DNA from: Maylandia zebra
Taxonomy: Eukaryota > Chordata > Actinopteri > Cichliformes > Cichlidae
Direction: 5' to 3'
NCBI RefSeq assembly: GCF_041146795.1
Contig: NC_135179.1
Location: 16,041,547-16,105,546 of the forward strand
DNA: 64,000 nucleotides
Below are positions 1-13,300 of this stretch, piece by piece. A program made the translations under genes and the position numbers. Position 1 is the stretch's first letter, and each line of letters opens with the position of its first letter. The notes beneath the pieces are model-generated. The model was not told the origin of the DNA. It was given only the letters and a program-made list of their open reading frames with translations, and did not search any database.

Positions 1-512
1 TCTGAATTTAGGCCTTCTGTCCTGAGCTCTTCACACCAGTCATGATACTTTTTTTTAAATTACTTTTTTAAAAATTTATTCTATTAGATGACATTTCTTT
101 TGAGAACATAGTGGAGTAGAACATAGTAGAATGAATGAAAAGTCAGGATTTTATAAGATGTCTCTGATAACACTACCAAGAAACCTTGACTCCAATAAAA
201 AAAAAAGACTGTAAGCTTTAGAAAACGAATTTAATCATTTTCACAGCAGCTATTTCTCAGCATAAGCAGCTCCAAGCCAGTTTCTAGATGTGTAACAAAG
301 ACAAGTACAATATAATTGCAATTACTAGTCAAGAAAAATCATAAAAAAGGTGTCTGGAAAATTCATTTCTTTAACTTTTATATATTTATATAATCAAAAT
401 GTTGGAATAATATAGACAAAAAGACTCATTGAGTTAATGTCTGCATACTTTGTCCTTTATAAATGCCAGAGTTACTAACAGAAAGAGTTGACAAGGAAGA
501 GGTTTCAGCCCC
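1..512. other. AT-rich flank downstream of otor
   Basis: This stretch lies 3' of the otoraplin stop codon on the minus strand and should include its 3' untranslated region. I see no coding exon or recognisable transposon in it. It is AT-rich with short A and T runs. Confidence 0.4.
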
Positions 513-1395
513 TTAATCGCAGTAGAAGTCCATGTCCTGAAAGACAAGCAAAACATCAGGTTCTACTTCCTAACATGGAATGGGGAAAAAAAAGTATTCA
601 TTCATTTAAAAAAAAATGTTGCATAAAAGAATTCAATGTACTAACAGTTGTTTGGATCTTAACTGTGTTTTCTGTAAACCTCTGTGTCTCCTTCACCACA
701 GTTGCAGGGAAATATCCAATGATGCCCATCTGGTCCACGTACCGCTCACTGTAAATCTGCCAGCAAAAATAATATAACTCCAGCAAATTAGCATGCACCA
801 CACTCTATATGTATTATGCATAACCTTTCTTACAAAACTTGACATAATGAAAAGCCTGCTCGTTTCAGATACGGTGGACTCTGATATGCAACCAAATGTC
901 TTTTCTTGTCAGAAAAGCCAGAAGGTTTGTGTTTGTTTACCACAGCTGTTGCACATCTTCTGTCTTTCACAACTCAAGTGTACAGTGCCATTAAACAGTG
1001 TACAAAATCTGCACATACGCTTCCAGACCAGAAGACTCCAGCGCCCTCTGCTGCAATGAGTTTGGAGTACACATAAACCACCTGACCCTTTCTGAGGTTG
1101 AGAAATCGGCAGTCAGGAGATATGAAGTAATCCAAGACTGTGGCCATGGAGAGAACATCTAATACAGCACAGGAAAAAATACAAAAGAAGAATGCGAAAC
1201 ATAAGCATCTACTGTTGATTTTGAAACGTGCTGCATCCTGCATGCTCTGCTATGCTTCTGTTTTTAATGCTCAGACTTACATGAGCACTCTGCATCTCCG
1301 CAAATCTTCTGGTCTGCTAGTTTATCCATATGGACAGCCCTCGTGGTCTGGTGGAGCAGTCCCACACACAACAGAATCACCAGTGGATAACCCAT
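513..1395 (-). CDS. otor: Otoraplin (MIA/OTOR family secreted SH3-like protein)
   Basis: Four exons on the minus strand: 1395-1281, 1158-1019, 756-646 and 536-513, joined at GT-AG sites, giving 129 residues; human otoraplin has about 128. The start is the Met opening MGYPLVILLCVGLL, a hydrophobic signal peptide; an upstream in-frame Met at 1449 would disrupt it. The mature part has the MIA-family pattern: MDKLADQKICGDAECSY, then SPDCRFLNLRKGQVVYVYSK, FWSGS, MGIIGYFPATVVKE, and the closing DMDFYCD, supplying the paired cysteines of this SH3-like fold. The last exon codes only seven residues plus stop. The family is secreted; otoraplin is known from cochlea and cartilage, MIA from cartilage and melanoma. 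The GAGVFWSGS stretch resembles otoraplin more than MIA, so I call otor, but mia is the alternative. Splicing is inferred. Confidence 0.85.
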
Positions 1396-1803
1396 CCTCG
1401 CCAAAAGACCAAGAACAAGCGACTGTTGTGAGTGTGTGTACGTCCGCATGTGAATGCAGATGTTTGATGGAACTTAAGACTATAAAAATCACAAACACTT
1501 CTCTCAGCCAGGACAGAATGGGCTGAGCCCCTTCATCACACATCGACTAGCCAATCAGTGTCGAGTCTCAGAAATTCCACACTCTGTAAGTATTCATTTC
1601 CATCAGGGGAGTTGGCTGACTTTTCTCAATTCTCAGCCTCTTTGCAGAAAGAAAGTTTGCTGTAAACTGTAAGTGTTACACTCTATAAAAAAAACACATT
1701 CGTAAGCAGTAAAGGCCTTTAAATGCTATTTCTTTACAGTCAACCAGCTTTAAGATTTATCAAATCGATTTGACCATAAACCATCTTCAATAAATATGCA
1801 AAT

Positions 1804-3180
1804 AAAGTACTGTTCAAAAGTCTTATGCTACCACTCATCCCTTTTGCCTCCAAGAAGCCAGACTTTGTTGTAATTTTTTAAGTTGTCTTGAGGACTAGTT
1901 CTTTAGTTTTCTTTGTAGGCCTTTCAAAGGTTTTCTTTGAACACTGGCTGCTGACTCATTTTCTGTCCACTCTTTGCACCTGACTACTTTCACTGACCGA
2001 CCTATGAATCACTGAAGCAAAACATGTTTACTTAACTCATAGAATCAACCAGTGTTGAGTCTACACATAACAGACAACTTCGCAAATAATCTATTTTAAA
2101 TTGTATCCTTTTAGCTGCCTGTTGCCAAAACACATCTATTGTTCCCATGTCTTTAACTGAATTCCAGAATAATGCACAAGATAACACAGTTTGACAGGTA
2201 TAAAATAGTATTTTTGCACCAATAAGGCAATTCCAAAGGCGCTATTAGCTAAAATCTTGCTGTATCTCGGCAAAGTGTGCAGTGTGTCCATTAAAACATT
2301 TGAAATTGGACAAGTGGGGGACAAAACAAGAAGCAGCCTACAAACCTGTCTATAGCAAATGAAAATCATGCTCTTAATAAACAGAAAAAGATCCACCAGA
2401 GACTTGACACGGGAGCTTAGATGTATATCTGGGCCTTCAGTTGATCCATCTACTGTTCACTGAAGCTTAATCATCAATTATCTCAGTGGAAGTGTGGCTG
2501 CTTAAAAGGGAAGCATGCTTGCATGCTTAAGAAAGGGAAACAGTTAGAAAACGCTGAAGTATGCCATATTACACAAGATCATCATCAATATGTAAAAGGG
2601 AGGTCAGGTTAGACGTACAACAGTGAGTGCCTACAGCCCTCTGTGAAACACAGCAGCAGTTGTGTTAGTGTCTTCTTAAAATTGTTGCAAGTATGATTGT
2701 AGAAAAGTACTATCAGATCCACCATGCAATGCCATTTCTGTAGTGTGGGATTTGCAATTGCTTAATTTTGGCAACGATCCAAAACACACTGAAAATGCCT
2801 GGATACAAACACATCAGCGTATCAGTCATGGATTGACCTACTGAAGCAGTGTGGGATCATTTTGATAGCGAAGAGAATGAAAGGCAGCCAACAACCAAAA
2901 GAAGAGCTTATAATGTCCTGGGGAACTATTCCAGAAGACTACTTAAAGAAACTGCAAGAAACCTTCCTAAGACAGAGCTCATCATCATGCTGAAGAATAA
3001 AGCGGCCATACAAATATTGACTTTCAAGCTGGTTAGACTTATAAAGTTTGTTTTTTTACCTTGCAAACTCTGTTTGCATTTATGTTTGCACACATTTCAA
3101 TAAAAGCCTGCACCTAGTTCCCACTTTACTAGCAAAATATAAAGAAACAAAGGGTGACAAGACTTTTGCACAGCATTGTG
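1804..3180 (+). mobile_element. Decayed Tc1/mariner-like transposon
   Basis: The ends form imperfect inverted repeats around the core CAAAAGTCTTATGCTACC at the left and GGTGACAAGACTTTTGCACAG at the right. The interior carries a dead plus-strand transposase remnant: a translated NDPKHT segment near 2773-2790, then WDHFDSE and a lysine/asparagine-rich end with KNKAA, as in the C-terminal half of Tc1 transposases. Stops and frameshifts interrupt it. The interval between otor and gtpbp2 shows no host exon. Confidence 0.6.
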
Positions 3181-4386
3181 ATTCATATCGAGTTTGTAAA
3201 ATGTTTAGCTTACACATCACTTCCTTTGGGTGTCGCTAAAGCGGCTGCAAAAAATATAGGTCAAACAAAATTACTAAATATTGTGTAAAATTGGGTACCC
3301 GATTTTACATTGATTTTAACTGTCTGTGAAACAGCTTATATCCAGACTTGAATTGAAAAACCTTGCGTATATGACGTGACGTGTAAAGAAATAAATCCCT
3401 TAATCTTAGCAGTACAAGATGACAAAATCACTAATTTAATATGTAAATACATAAATAAATACCTAAATGTAAATACCTTACAACGTTGAAGGTAAATGTG
3501 CTTGACGGTCATGAGGTTCTGGTTGAAATATAGTTCGATTGCAAATATAACAATGCCCAATCAAGTTTAATTTTTAAAATAGTAATCTATTTGAAAAGTT
3601 CAATGTTGTCCTTTCACCCACTGTGTTCTCGGGATCCCGAAGATTTTATATATAAGAGCTGTATTTTCAACACATCTTGTCTAACTTATGGTCAAGAAAT
3701 CACACCATTTTACAATTCCCTCAGTTTCTTTTCGCTGCTTGCTGGATATCAATTCAACAAACCACTTTCAGTTTACCTGGCTAGATGATAATTGTTAGTA
3801 ATTATAAGTCTTTCTTAGCAGCTGAAATAATGAAGTTGAATCTTCCCAGAAATACCATACAGATACAAAACCTGAGGTAATAAAGCCTCAAGGGCGTTGG
3901 CATGCAGGTCACATTCCTTATAATTAAACTGGTGACATATTTTAGATGTCATCAACTTTGTAAACAAGCTGGACATTACGCACTTATTTCCTTCATCTGA
4001 TGCAAACCACTGAAAACCGAGTATGTTTACATCTAGATGTAGGCGGGTGGGGTTTAAACTGACATGCAATATGAGTAAATAGGAAAACAAAATGAACCTC
4101 TCCCTCGCGCTACGCAGTTATTTAAAACAAACGCACCATTGGCATTTGGCTGTGACGTAGGCATACTGTAAACTCAAAGCCGTAGTCTCGGCCGGTGCTG
4201 TTATTGTTCAGTTCGCGGAGTTTGGGGGGAGGGTATTGCTTTATTTTTTATTTTGGGGGCTGCACACTGCCATTATCGGGGTAATTACAACCACCCCAAT
4301 GCCTGGCCCGAGGTATATATTATTTATATAGCGTCAGAATCTGTCTAAGTAGTTGTAAGCTAACAAGTTAGGTCCCAAAGTAGCCG
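3181..4386. other. Intergenic DNA and presumed gtpbp2 promoter region
   Basis: No coding exon is seen. The last 300 bases before the gtpbp2 start turn G-rich (4200-4260) and then contain an AT-rich TATA-like stretch near 4313-4331. Transcription start and 5' untranslated region are assumed to lie here but cannot be fixed by sequence alone. Confidence 0.35.
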
Positions 4387-7300
4387 ATGGATGCGCGGGT
4401 ATCGGAGTTATTTGGCTCAGGAAACGGACACAGCTCTGGATCTGGTGGTGTGTCCAGCGGCAAGCCTGCGAATGGCTATGGGGTAGCCCCCAAAAAATCC
4501 TCTGCAAAGAACAAGAAAGCAAAAGCTCGATTATCCCGCAACTTCAAACCAAGCAATAACACCCCGTATCTACCTCCAGAGGTAAGGCTAAAAATACGCG
4601 CACAATTGGCTATTTCGAGTTAATATTTCCCGGGCACTGGAAAGCCTGTCACTAAGAGTAAGCAAATGGATTTTTGTCTGTTGTAACGCTACTCGTAGGT
4701 TTGTCATTGTATTTCCTGTTTTGAGGGTTAGCTTCCCCACTATTGACTTGTCTTTGAACCTGCAGTGACACGTAGCTAGTCGGTACAAAGAAAATGAATG
4801 GTACCATTTCAAGCGTAGAAGTTTTGCGTTTGCTGTTGGCTTACGACTTTCTACTTACAGTAGTTTTGCAGAAATAGGCCTAACGTATGTTAATTGAAAG
4901 TTTTTTGATTAAAAAAATGCAAGTATTTTGCTAGCTAGCAAAAGAAGATCAGCTGTGTTTGTAAATAGGGGGCGGGTGCATAGCTCAGCCAGCCGACCTC
5001 TAGATAGTGATACTGTGAGTGTCTGACATTCACTCAGCCAAGGACTGTGTTACTACACAAAACTTTTTTTTTTTAACATGTATTTATTTATTTATTTATT
5101 TATTGTACAGTGACCTCCGTGTGTTGTCATTACCCACCAGCTGCGTTTTTTAAACGTGACACTTAATCCTAAACTGTTCTTTAACCTTTACTGATCATAA
5201 GCTGCCCAGTATAAAATTGCTGTCAGCTGATCACTGAATATAACTAGGTCCCCTGTCATAAGTGATTACATGACAGATATTTTCGCGACTTGGTTTACCT
5301 TAAATGTATTGATTTTGACTTTTAAGCATGTGTATGTAATGTGTAATAACATATTAAGTCGCTGTGTAAGGCTAAGCAAGCGGTTAGCCTGTTTGTATAG
5401 CTCTCAGTGACTGCCTATTCATAGAGAACACTGACTGCACATTCAGTCAAACTGCTTTTCTTTTTCTCTTTAAACAAATCAATAGTCTGTTGTCTTCCTT
5501 ACAGTTTTACAGCTGTTGTTTCTTTTCTGTCTCTCTTTGTTTTACTCCCTGTCTCTTAGGCTGAAGAGGGAAATATAGAGTACAAGGTAAGCGAATTAGC
5601 TGTGACGCAAAGTCTTTGTTTTGTTCATAGAGCTAAAATGCTTTACATAACACCATAAAACTGATTTATATATGGATCAATTCTTGTGATGTGGATGTTA
5701 TTGGAAATTTATCAGTATGCAGTATGTGTGAATATATAGGGGCAGTCTTTCCATTGAAATATAACACCACTGTGGATTAAGTTAATCTCTAGTTACTAGA
5801 GCATTTGTAGTATCAGGACAGCCGCTTCTTGTCAATATAGAGCTTTTTTATTGCCTTGGTCCTACAGTAATCATTTGTTTATGTCCAAAATAGTGTTGAG
5901 TACTAATTAGTAATTTCTTTTCTTGAATAGCTCAAGCTAGTGAACCCCACACAATACCGCTTTGAGCACTTAGCAACACAAATGAAATGGCGACTGCAGG
6001 AGGGCCGAGGTGAAGCTGTCTATCAAATAGGTGTCGAGGACAATGGCATGCTGGTGGGACTATCAGAGGAGGAAATGAGGGCTTCACTAAAAACGCTCCA
6101 TCGGCTTGCAGAGAAGTAAGTCCAGTATTTTTATTCCGTTTACTGACTGATAGTTATTCTGCTGTTGTAGTTTACCTCATCTACCAAAACACAAAGAACT
6201 GTACTTACGTTTGTTTTTCGTGACAGAGTTGGAGCGGACATCACAATTTTAAGAGAGCGAGAGGTGGACTGTGACTCTGATGTGCCTCGTAAGATTGCTG
6301 AAGTTCTCATTCGCAAAGTGCCAGATGACCAGCAGGTTAGTGTGGCTACCTGCACATGGATATCTCTGGATGTTTAAATTCTTGGGCATTTTTAAGTCAT
6401 TTTGGTGTTGTGTTTTTCTCCTTAGTTCTTAGACCTACGAGTAGCCGTACTGGGCAATGTGGACTCGGGCAAGTCCACTCTTTTGGGTGTTTTGACACAA
6501 GGTGAGCTGGACAATGGACGGGGAAGAGCGAGGCTCAACCTTTTCAGACATCTACATGAGATTCAGACTGGACGTACTTCGAGCATTAGCTTTGAGATTC
6601 TTGGCTTTAACAGCAAAGGAGAGGTGAGAAAACGTCCTCTATAAAATAATATATATTACACCTTATTTATGTACTTTTACATCAGTTGTGATAAGTAGCA
6701 AAGAGTAAATACATCCATTATATCATAATTTTTACAATTTTGGATGTTTTACTACAGATTCCTATTCTGATATATATTAAACTACTCCATCTGCATGAAA
6801 TGTTAGTAACTGATAGCTAATTTTGTTTGTTTGTTTGTTTTCCTTTTTTAGGTTGTGAATTACAGCGAGTCTCGGACAGCAGAGGAGATTTGTGAGAGTG
6901 CCTCTAAAATGATCACATTCATTGATCTGGCGGGTCACCACAAGTACTTGAAAACCACCATCTTTGGCCTCACCAGTTATTGTCCAGATTTTGCAATGCT
7001 TGTGGTCAGTGCGAATACTGGAATTGGTGAGTATTAAAAACCCTCAGAGGTCCTTAGGGACATTTATTGTCTTTTGCATTTTTAATTTTAAACCATTTTC
7101 ACTGTGTTGAGTGGAATATAGCCAAATTTGTCAAAGAATTTTCTTTTTAATTATATTTTATAATTGTGGTGTAAATTCATTGAATTAGCCTAAAATGGCT
7201 AAGCTACAGAAATGCATCCACCTTAGTCCCTTTGGACAAAAATGTCCACATTGAAACCCATTATAAACGCTATTTTTCACGCCAGAAAAATTACGGTCAA

Positions 7301-10300
7301 AGGGATCGTCAGGTTTCCAGCTTAGGTTTCGTTTTGGACTACAGGCCTTAGAGTTGTAATTTTTTTATTTGTCCACCGGGTGGCGCCCTTGCTTCACATT
7401 TGACCTCTGCTGGAAAACAGCGGGCTGCTTGGACAGACCTGCCGGAAATGAAGCCTCATCTCCGGCGTGCAGCAGCGGCTTCGCCCGCTGATCGGGCGGG
7501 ACCATTTTTTGGTCCCTAGGACCATGAGAGGGTGCATTTTTTTTTTAGTCAACAGGAAATGACGTATTTGTTGTCACGTGGTATCGGGCGTGTGTGCTGG
7601 AAAAAGGGGTCCCCGGTGATCGTGCCCCGGTAATCGTCGCGACTTACCCCGGCAAGATGCACTTATTTCGGCCTAGAGGAGGAGCATTTGCCGCCTGGAG
7701 ACCATTTTCTGGTCCTGAAAAAAAAAATAAAAGGCGATCGAAATGAATGTTGGTGCCAATCTTTAGTCCATCTAAAGGCCTAATTATAATAACAATTGAA
7801 TATTACCTCAAATGTTTTTTTTGGAAAATATTCAAGTTTTATGTTTTTTGGGGCAAAAAAAGCAGTGCGCTCATGTGACGAAACCGGGATATAAAGGGTT
7901 AAAATCCGCGAAATGTAATTAAAACTTGACATGAATATTTCAAGGAGAAGTAGTTTTAAAAGACTGACCAATTTAAAGTGAAAAAAAATTAATATTTAAT
8001 ATTTTTATTGCACATTTTGGGGAATGGACATAGGCTTAAAGGTGGATGCATTTTTTTTTTTAATGTCCTCCTGCAAAAAAAATAATGGCAGGTCAAAATG
8101 AATTTTGGTGCCAATCTTTGGACCATCTAAAGGCCTAATTATAATAACAATCAAATATTACTTCAAATGTTTTTTTTGGAAAATATTTAGTTTTTTTGTT
8201 TTTTGGGCTAAAAAAAACAGGGCGCTCGTGTAATACAACTGGGATTTAAAGGGTTAAAACAACGAAAATATAATTAAAACTTTATATGAATATTTCAGGG
8301 AGAAGTAGTTTTAAAAGACTGACCAATTTAAAGTGGAAAAAAATATTAATACATAAGATTTTTATTGCACTTTTTGGGGAATGGACATTTATGTCCATTA
8401 GGGACCAAGGTGGATGTCTTTTTTAAGGATCTCCAAGGTTAAGTGAACGATTAAATTTTCTCCAAGTTCTATTCAAATGTAACTGTTGTTGTGCAAGATA
8501 GTAATGCAGTTTGCTGTTCTGGTTGAGAGATAGCCCATGTTTGTGTACACCATACCCCCACACTGTAGTGCACAGTTATGGCTTGGCACTTTGCTGACAT
8601 GTGATAGCTGAGGTTATGCAATAAACCAACCTTCATCTTTGCTTGGCAGTGTAAGTCCCAAAATATCTCAGATATCATAATTTCAGGGCAGAGTACTTTG
8701 ACCCACTGGGGATAGTGCTGCGCTCTTGCAAAGCTAGTGTGTATTTCAGCATTGCACTTGACAGTCACAAGAGGTTTTCTCAAATCTTGCAAGCATTTGG
8801 CCTTTTCAGTGGGGTTAAGGCTTGACATGTGTTTTTACCATATAACCAAAGATAAGAAGAGAATTCAGATAAGTTGATCAGGTGCTACACTCTTCCAGAG
8901 GCAAAAGAAACATGCTGATTTGCATATTGTTGTGATGCAAATCGGATCTTCACAGTCCAGCTTTACCCAAGTTCTTCCTGTATTTTTATTCTTCTGTAAA
9001 AATGAAATCACTAAACCTTACTTCAGTATTATGTTTCACATCTTGTTCTATTTATAGGTAATGTGTTATTGTATAATGTGCTCAACCCCAACATTTTCAT
9101 GATAGCATTAGCTGACATTGAGTGCAGGAAGCTTGTATCCAGGAAGGACCTACTTGGAAACCTGAGCCTCCGAGACTCGTTGGTCAGCCTAAACAGCTTT
9201 CTGTTTTACATTTGAAAACATACTGTTTGATTATGTTTGCTGTTAGAGCTGAAAATATAAATATGAATAAGTGTTGCACTACAAAGCCGTTTGGGATTTA
9301 CACCAACAATACCAGGTGGCACACCCTTAGACCATTCACCCATTGTGACACACAGCATTTCAGTGTGTATCAGTGAACACAGATAAGAACCCTTTGCTCA
9401 AGGCAAGAGACCATCTGGAAACAGTCCTCTATGCAATACACCAAAGTAATATATTATTATTAAGAAAGCTGTAGTTTTGTTTACGTTTCGCAAGTGGCAC
9501 TAAAGCCTGTATAGGAAACCTGAGCCTTTGAGATGTTAGTCATTAAGTGCTGTAGCTCACATCCGGTTGGAGTTATTGGATGAGCTATATGCATCTGCTG
9601 TTAATGCATGGCTGTACTTTTGGCTTCTCCCTTACTCACAAGGGGTTGTTTCGCGTTTTTCATTTGGTAGATTTTATCCCAGATTTCCCGACACAGCCCC
9701 AAAGGGCTTTGTGTCACTTCCTGGGAGCGAACAAGAGATCTTTCACTTTTAGGCCGATATGAAAACCATGACATTACAGAGCCAATTAAAAAAATATATA
9801 TTTTTAGCTGCTCTTATTATTCACAAGGGGTTGCCACAGCAGTTAGCTCTGCCTGTTTGATTTGGCAGTGTTTTTATGTTGGATTCCTTTCCTGACACAA
9901 CCCTGATGGGATTTGTGTTTTCTTCCAGGGTTGAACTGCTATTTAAGCTTATTTTGATTATATGAGTTGACTGATTCCATGCCAAAATAAGTCTGTGTTA
10001 TTTTCCGAGGCTGTTTATTTCTAAACAGTATTAAATTGAAATACTGCAATTTCATAAGCAGTTAGTTTTAGTGCTAACGCAAAAACATAACTGATTATTA
10101 AATATTAAAAAATACTAAAGGGTTTATTGGGCACAGTCAGAGTATAATTAAATGCTTCAGAAAGTCCTATCTGTACTCCTTGTTTATTTACACTGTTCTG
10201 CAATGGTTTGTCTATCTTTGAGTAAATAACTAATAACACTGTCAGCATCAAACGAATAACTACACTCAGTAAAAATAAAGGTAATTTAAATAATTTGTAA

Positions 10301-13300
10301 CAACAGGATAATACATTTATTTCTGATTTTTAGCAAAATAATTAAAAACACATTAAAGTACAATGCATTTTTTTCATAAAAAGGGCATGGATAAATTAAG
10401 TTCCTAAGTGTATATTTGTTTATACTTAAATAACCCTTATTAATGCAGCGTAGGCGTTACTGTGTTTATGTGGGTGTCTGTTCTAAAATAGGACGTGCAG
10501 GGAAAATGGGGTCAAGAATGTAGATAGGAAGGGACATGCCGTCTGCAACCCAAGAACTACAGCTTTAATTATGAAACAGCGTAATGGATCCGTGTAATGC
10601 ATAGGGCTTCTCTTGGGTTGTAACTTTTAAGCTAAGAAGCCAAAGGGCGAGTAATCTTTTTGCGTCATTTAGTTATGCTTTACTTTTTACTGCACTGTGA
10701 CACATTTACCTCACCTCAATTTTTTTTTCAAAACTCAGTTTGTGTTTTTCTGAAATGTGAATCTTCTTGAGACCAAAATTAAGAGAACATGAGAAGTCAC
10801 TTTGTTTAGAAGAGCTACTATTTGGCACTCGTGGAAACATCAGAGACATAGTTACAGTATATGTTTGAATACTTTGAATCAGTCCTATCCTCAAACTGTT
10901 TCTCTAATGACATAAAAGTCTTTTATTGTGGTATGTGCTATATAACCCTTCGTGTATATAGTCTTTGATTTGCATTAAGTCTGGGTTTGTAGTAGAGCTG
11001 GGCGATATGAGATTTTTTCATATCACGATATGTTTTTTTCATTTCAGGCGATAACGATATCTATCACGATATAAGCCAAATAACTATATTTGTAAGATTT
11101 AAATGTGCCGTTGCTCACAAGTAAAATGTGAAATAATCAGCAGCTTGTTTTTAAATATTTATTTCCCATAATAAGTTCAACAGGGTAGATGTACTTAAGG
11201 AACATGAGACTTTTTCAGATAAATAAAGGCAAATATTGCAAACTACACAAAAGGCAGCCGCTAAAGCGTTTAAGTTTCAAAATAGAACAAACGAAACAGA
11301 CTAAATTGTCAATTCCACTTAGAAATAAAGTATTAATTCTAAAAATAAATCTTAGTTTGTTTTACAGAAGAACAGACAAAACTGACTAACTTTTGTCAAT
11401 ATCAAGTAAACTGAGAACTAAAAGGAAATTCTCAATCTCTCCTTGTTGTATAGCTGAGCTTTTCAAACAGTTTTAACAGTTACTTTAGTCTGACAAAAGC
11501 CGAATGATGAATTAGCGCTTCCAGTCAGAGACTGAGGCTACGTCCACACGTACACGGGTATTTTTGAAAACGGAGATTTTCCGTTTTCGTTTTAAAAAAT
11601 AATCCCGTCCACACATAAAGGGAGAAATGAAAGAAAACGCTGCTATGAACATGCCAAAGCAGCAGGTGGCGCTAGATTCCTAACCGTGCAGAAATGTTGG
11701 CCAATCAGAAGTCTAGAAGCCTCGGTGGGAAAAAGTAAACAAAGCTGGGGCATAGAAGCAGAACCGAGTCGTATGTGTGGAGGGACAGTAACTGTGTGTA
11801 TATGTAAGCATTTAAACACTGCAGAGAGTAGAATTAACAGTAACAGTAGTGTAGAAATTCATTTCACCGAAACAATAACGTGGCGCAGTGTGACGCATGC
11901 ACCAGTTTATTGTATTTCCAGACTTGCTTTCGGCACAATTTACAGTGCACGCTACTCTGTTTTTTGTCAGACTTGAAATAGCCGAAATACCTTCACACTA
12001 CGGAACTTCTATGGCTCTTCCGTTCGACAATCTCTCCGGCATTGGAACCATTATCTGTTTTCTCTTCGGTCACGCTCGGTTGATTTTTCTAGTCGGCACA
12101 CTCATTTCCTCCATTATGCCCTGGCTCCATTACCCGCTGGCTGCTTCCCAAACAAACACACGTGCGGCTTGGCACTTGTGCTGTACGTAACAAGTCACGC
12201 GACGTGACGCTGCGGCTGTGATTGGTTCGGCTCTGCGCTACTGAATTTGGATCGGCTGACCTTTTTTTTTTTTTTTTTTTTTTTTTTAAGAGGACAAGAG
12301 CGGCGAGGTCTATCGCGATAGCTTAATTTCTCTATCGAGTAAAAGTTATATCGCGATACATATCGTTATCGTTCTATCGCCCAGCTCTAGTTTGTAGATA
12401 AGCACTCTTATGCTAAGCAATAGGTGTTTGAGACTCAGAGGGCAGCTGTTGTGTTTGTACAAAGAATAAATCCCCTGTTTGAATTGGCGTATCTTTTTAA
12501 ATTTCTTGCAAAGTCTTATTTGGATTACCGAGTCAACAGTTGGAGGTTTATAGGTTGGATTTAGCTTAGGCAATAGTATTTACATGTGTTTAGGAAGACT
12601 TCATCCCTTCTGAAAACATGACATTAAATAAACATTGCCTTTGTCTGCTTGCTTGTGAAAGCTATTTTTGGTGAACAAGTAGTAGGCAAGATATAAGCAA
12701 TGCAAAATCCCAGGTAAATCCTCTTTCTTTCTTCCTCTCCTTCTCATTCTTTTCCAGCTGGTACCACACGGGAACATCTTGGCCTTGCCATGGCACTGAA
12801 GGTTCCCATCTTCATTGTTATCAGTAAAGTGGACCTCTGCACACGGGCCACTGTTGAGCGCACAGTGCGGCAGTTGGAGCGTGTCTTGAAGCAACCAGGC
12901 TGCAACAAGGTGCCCATGGTTGTAAGCAGTACAGATGATGCTGTCACAGCAGCACAGCAGTTTGCACAGTCACCAAGGTATGAAACACACAAGTGCAGTT
13001 TTCCATTTAATAACATGCAGTAAAGTTTGCACTCCTTCTATAATAAATACTGTAAACAAAAACTGGAAAGTAATCATTTTTATTTTTTCCTGAAACTCTC
13101 TCTCAGCATCACGCCAATCTTCACCTTGTCCAGTGTTTCTGGAGAGAGTCTAGATTTGCTTAAAGTTTTCTTTAACATCATCCCTCCTCTGAGCAACAGC
13201 AAGGAGCAGGAGGAACTAATGCAGCAGCTAACAGAGTTTCAGGTCAGTCTGAAATAATTCAATTCAGTTCAATTCAATTCGATTTTATTTATAGAGCGTT

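Noticed and set aside
1322-1543. 73-codon minus-strand frame overlapping otor exon 1
   Set aside because: Different frame from the supported otor model and no homology.
8469-8828. 119-codon minus-strand frame in gtpbp2 intron 6
   Set aside because: No recognisable domain and no splice or promoter context; expected by chance in a long intron.
11686-12190. Two open frames near 97 codons in the hAT element
   Set aside because: No resemblance to transposase or host protein, and they overlap each other in different frames.
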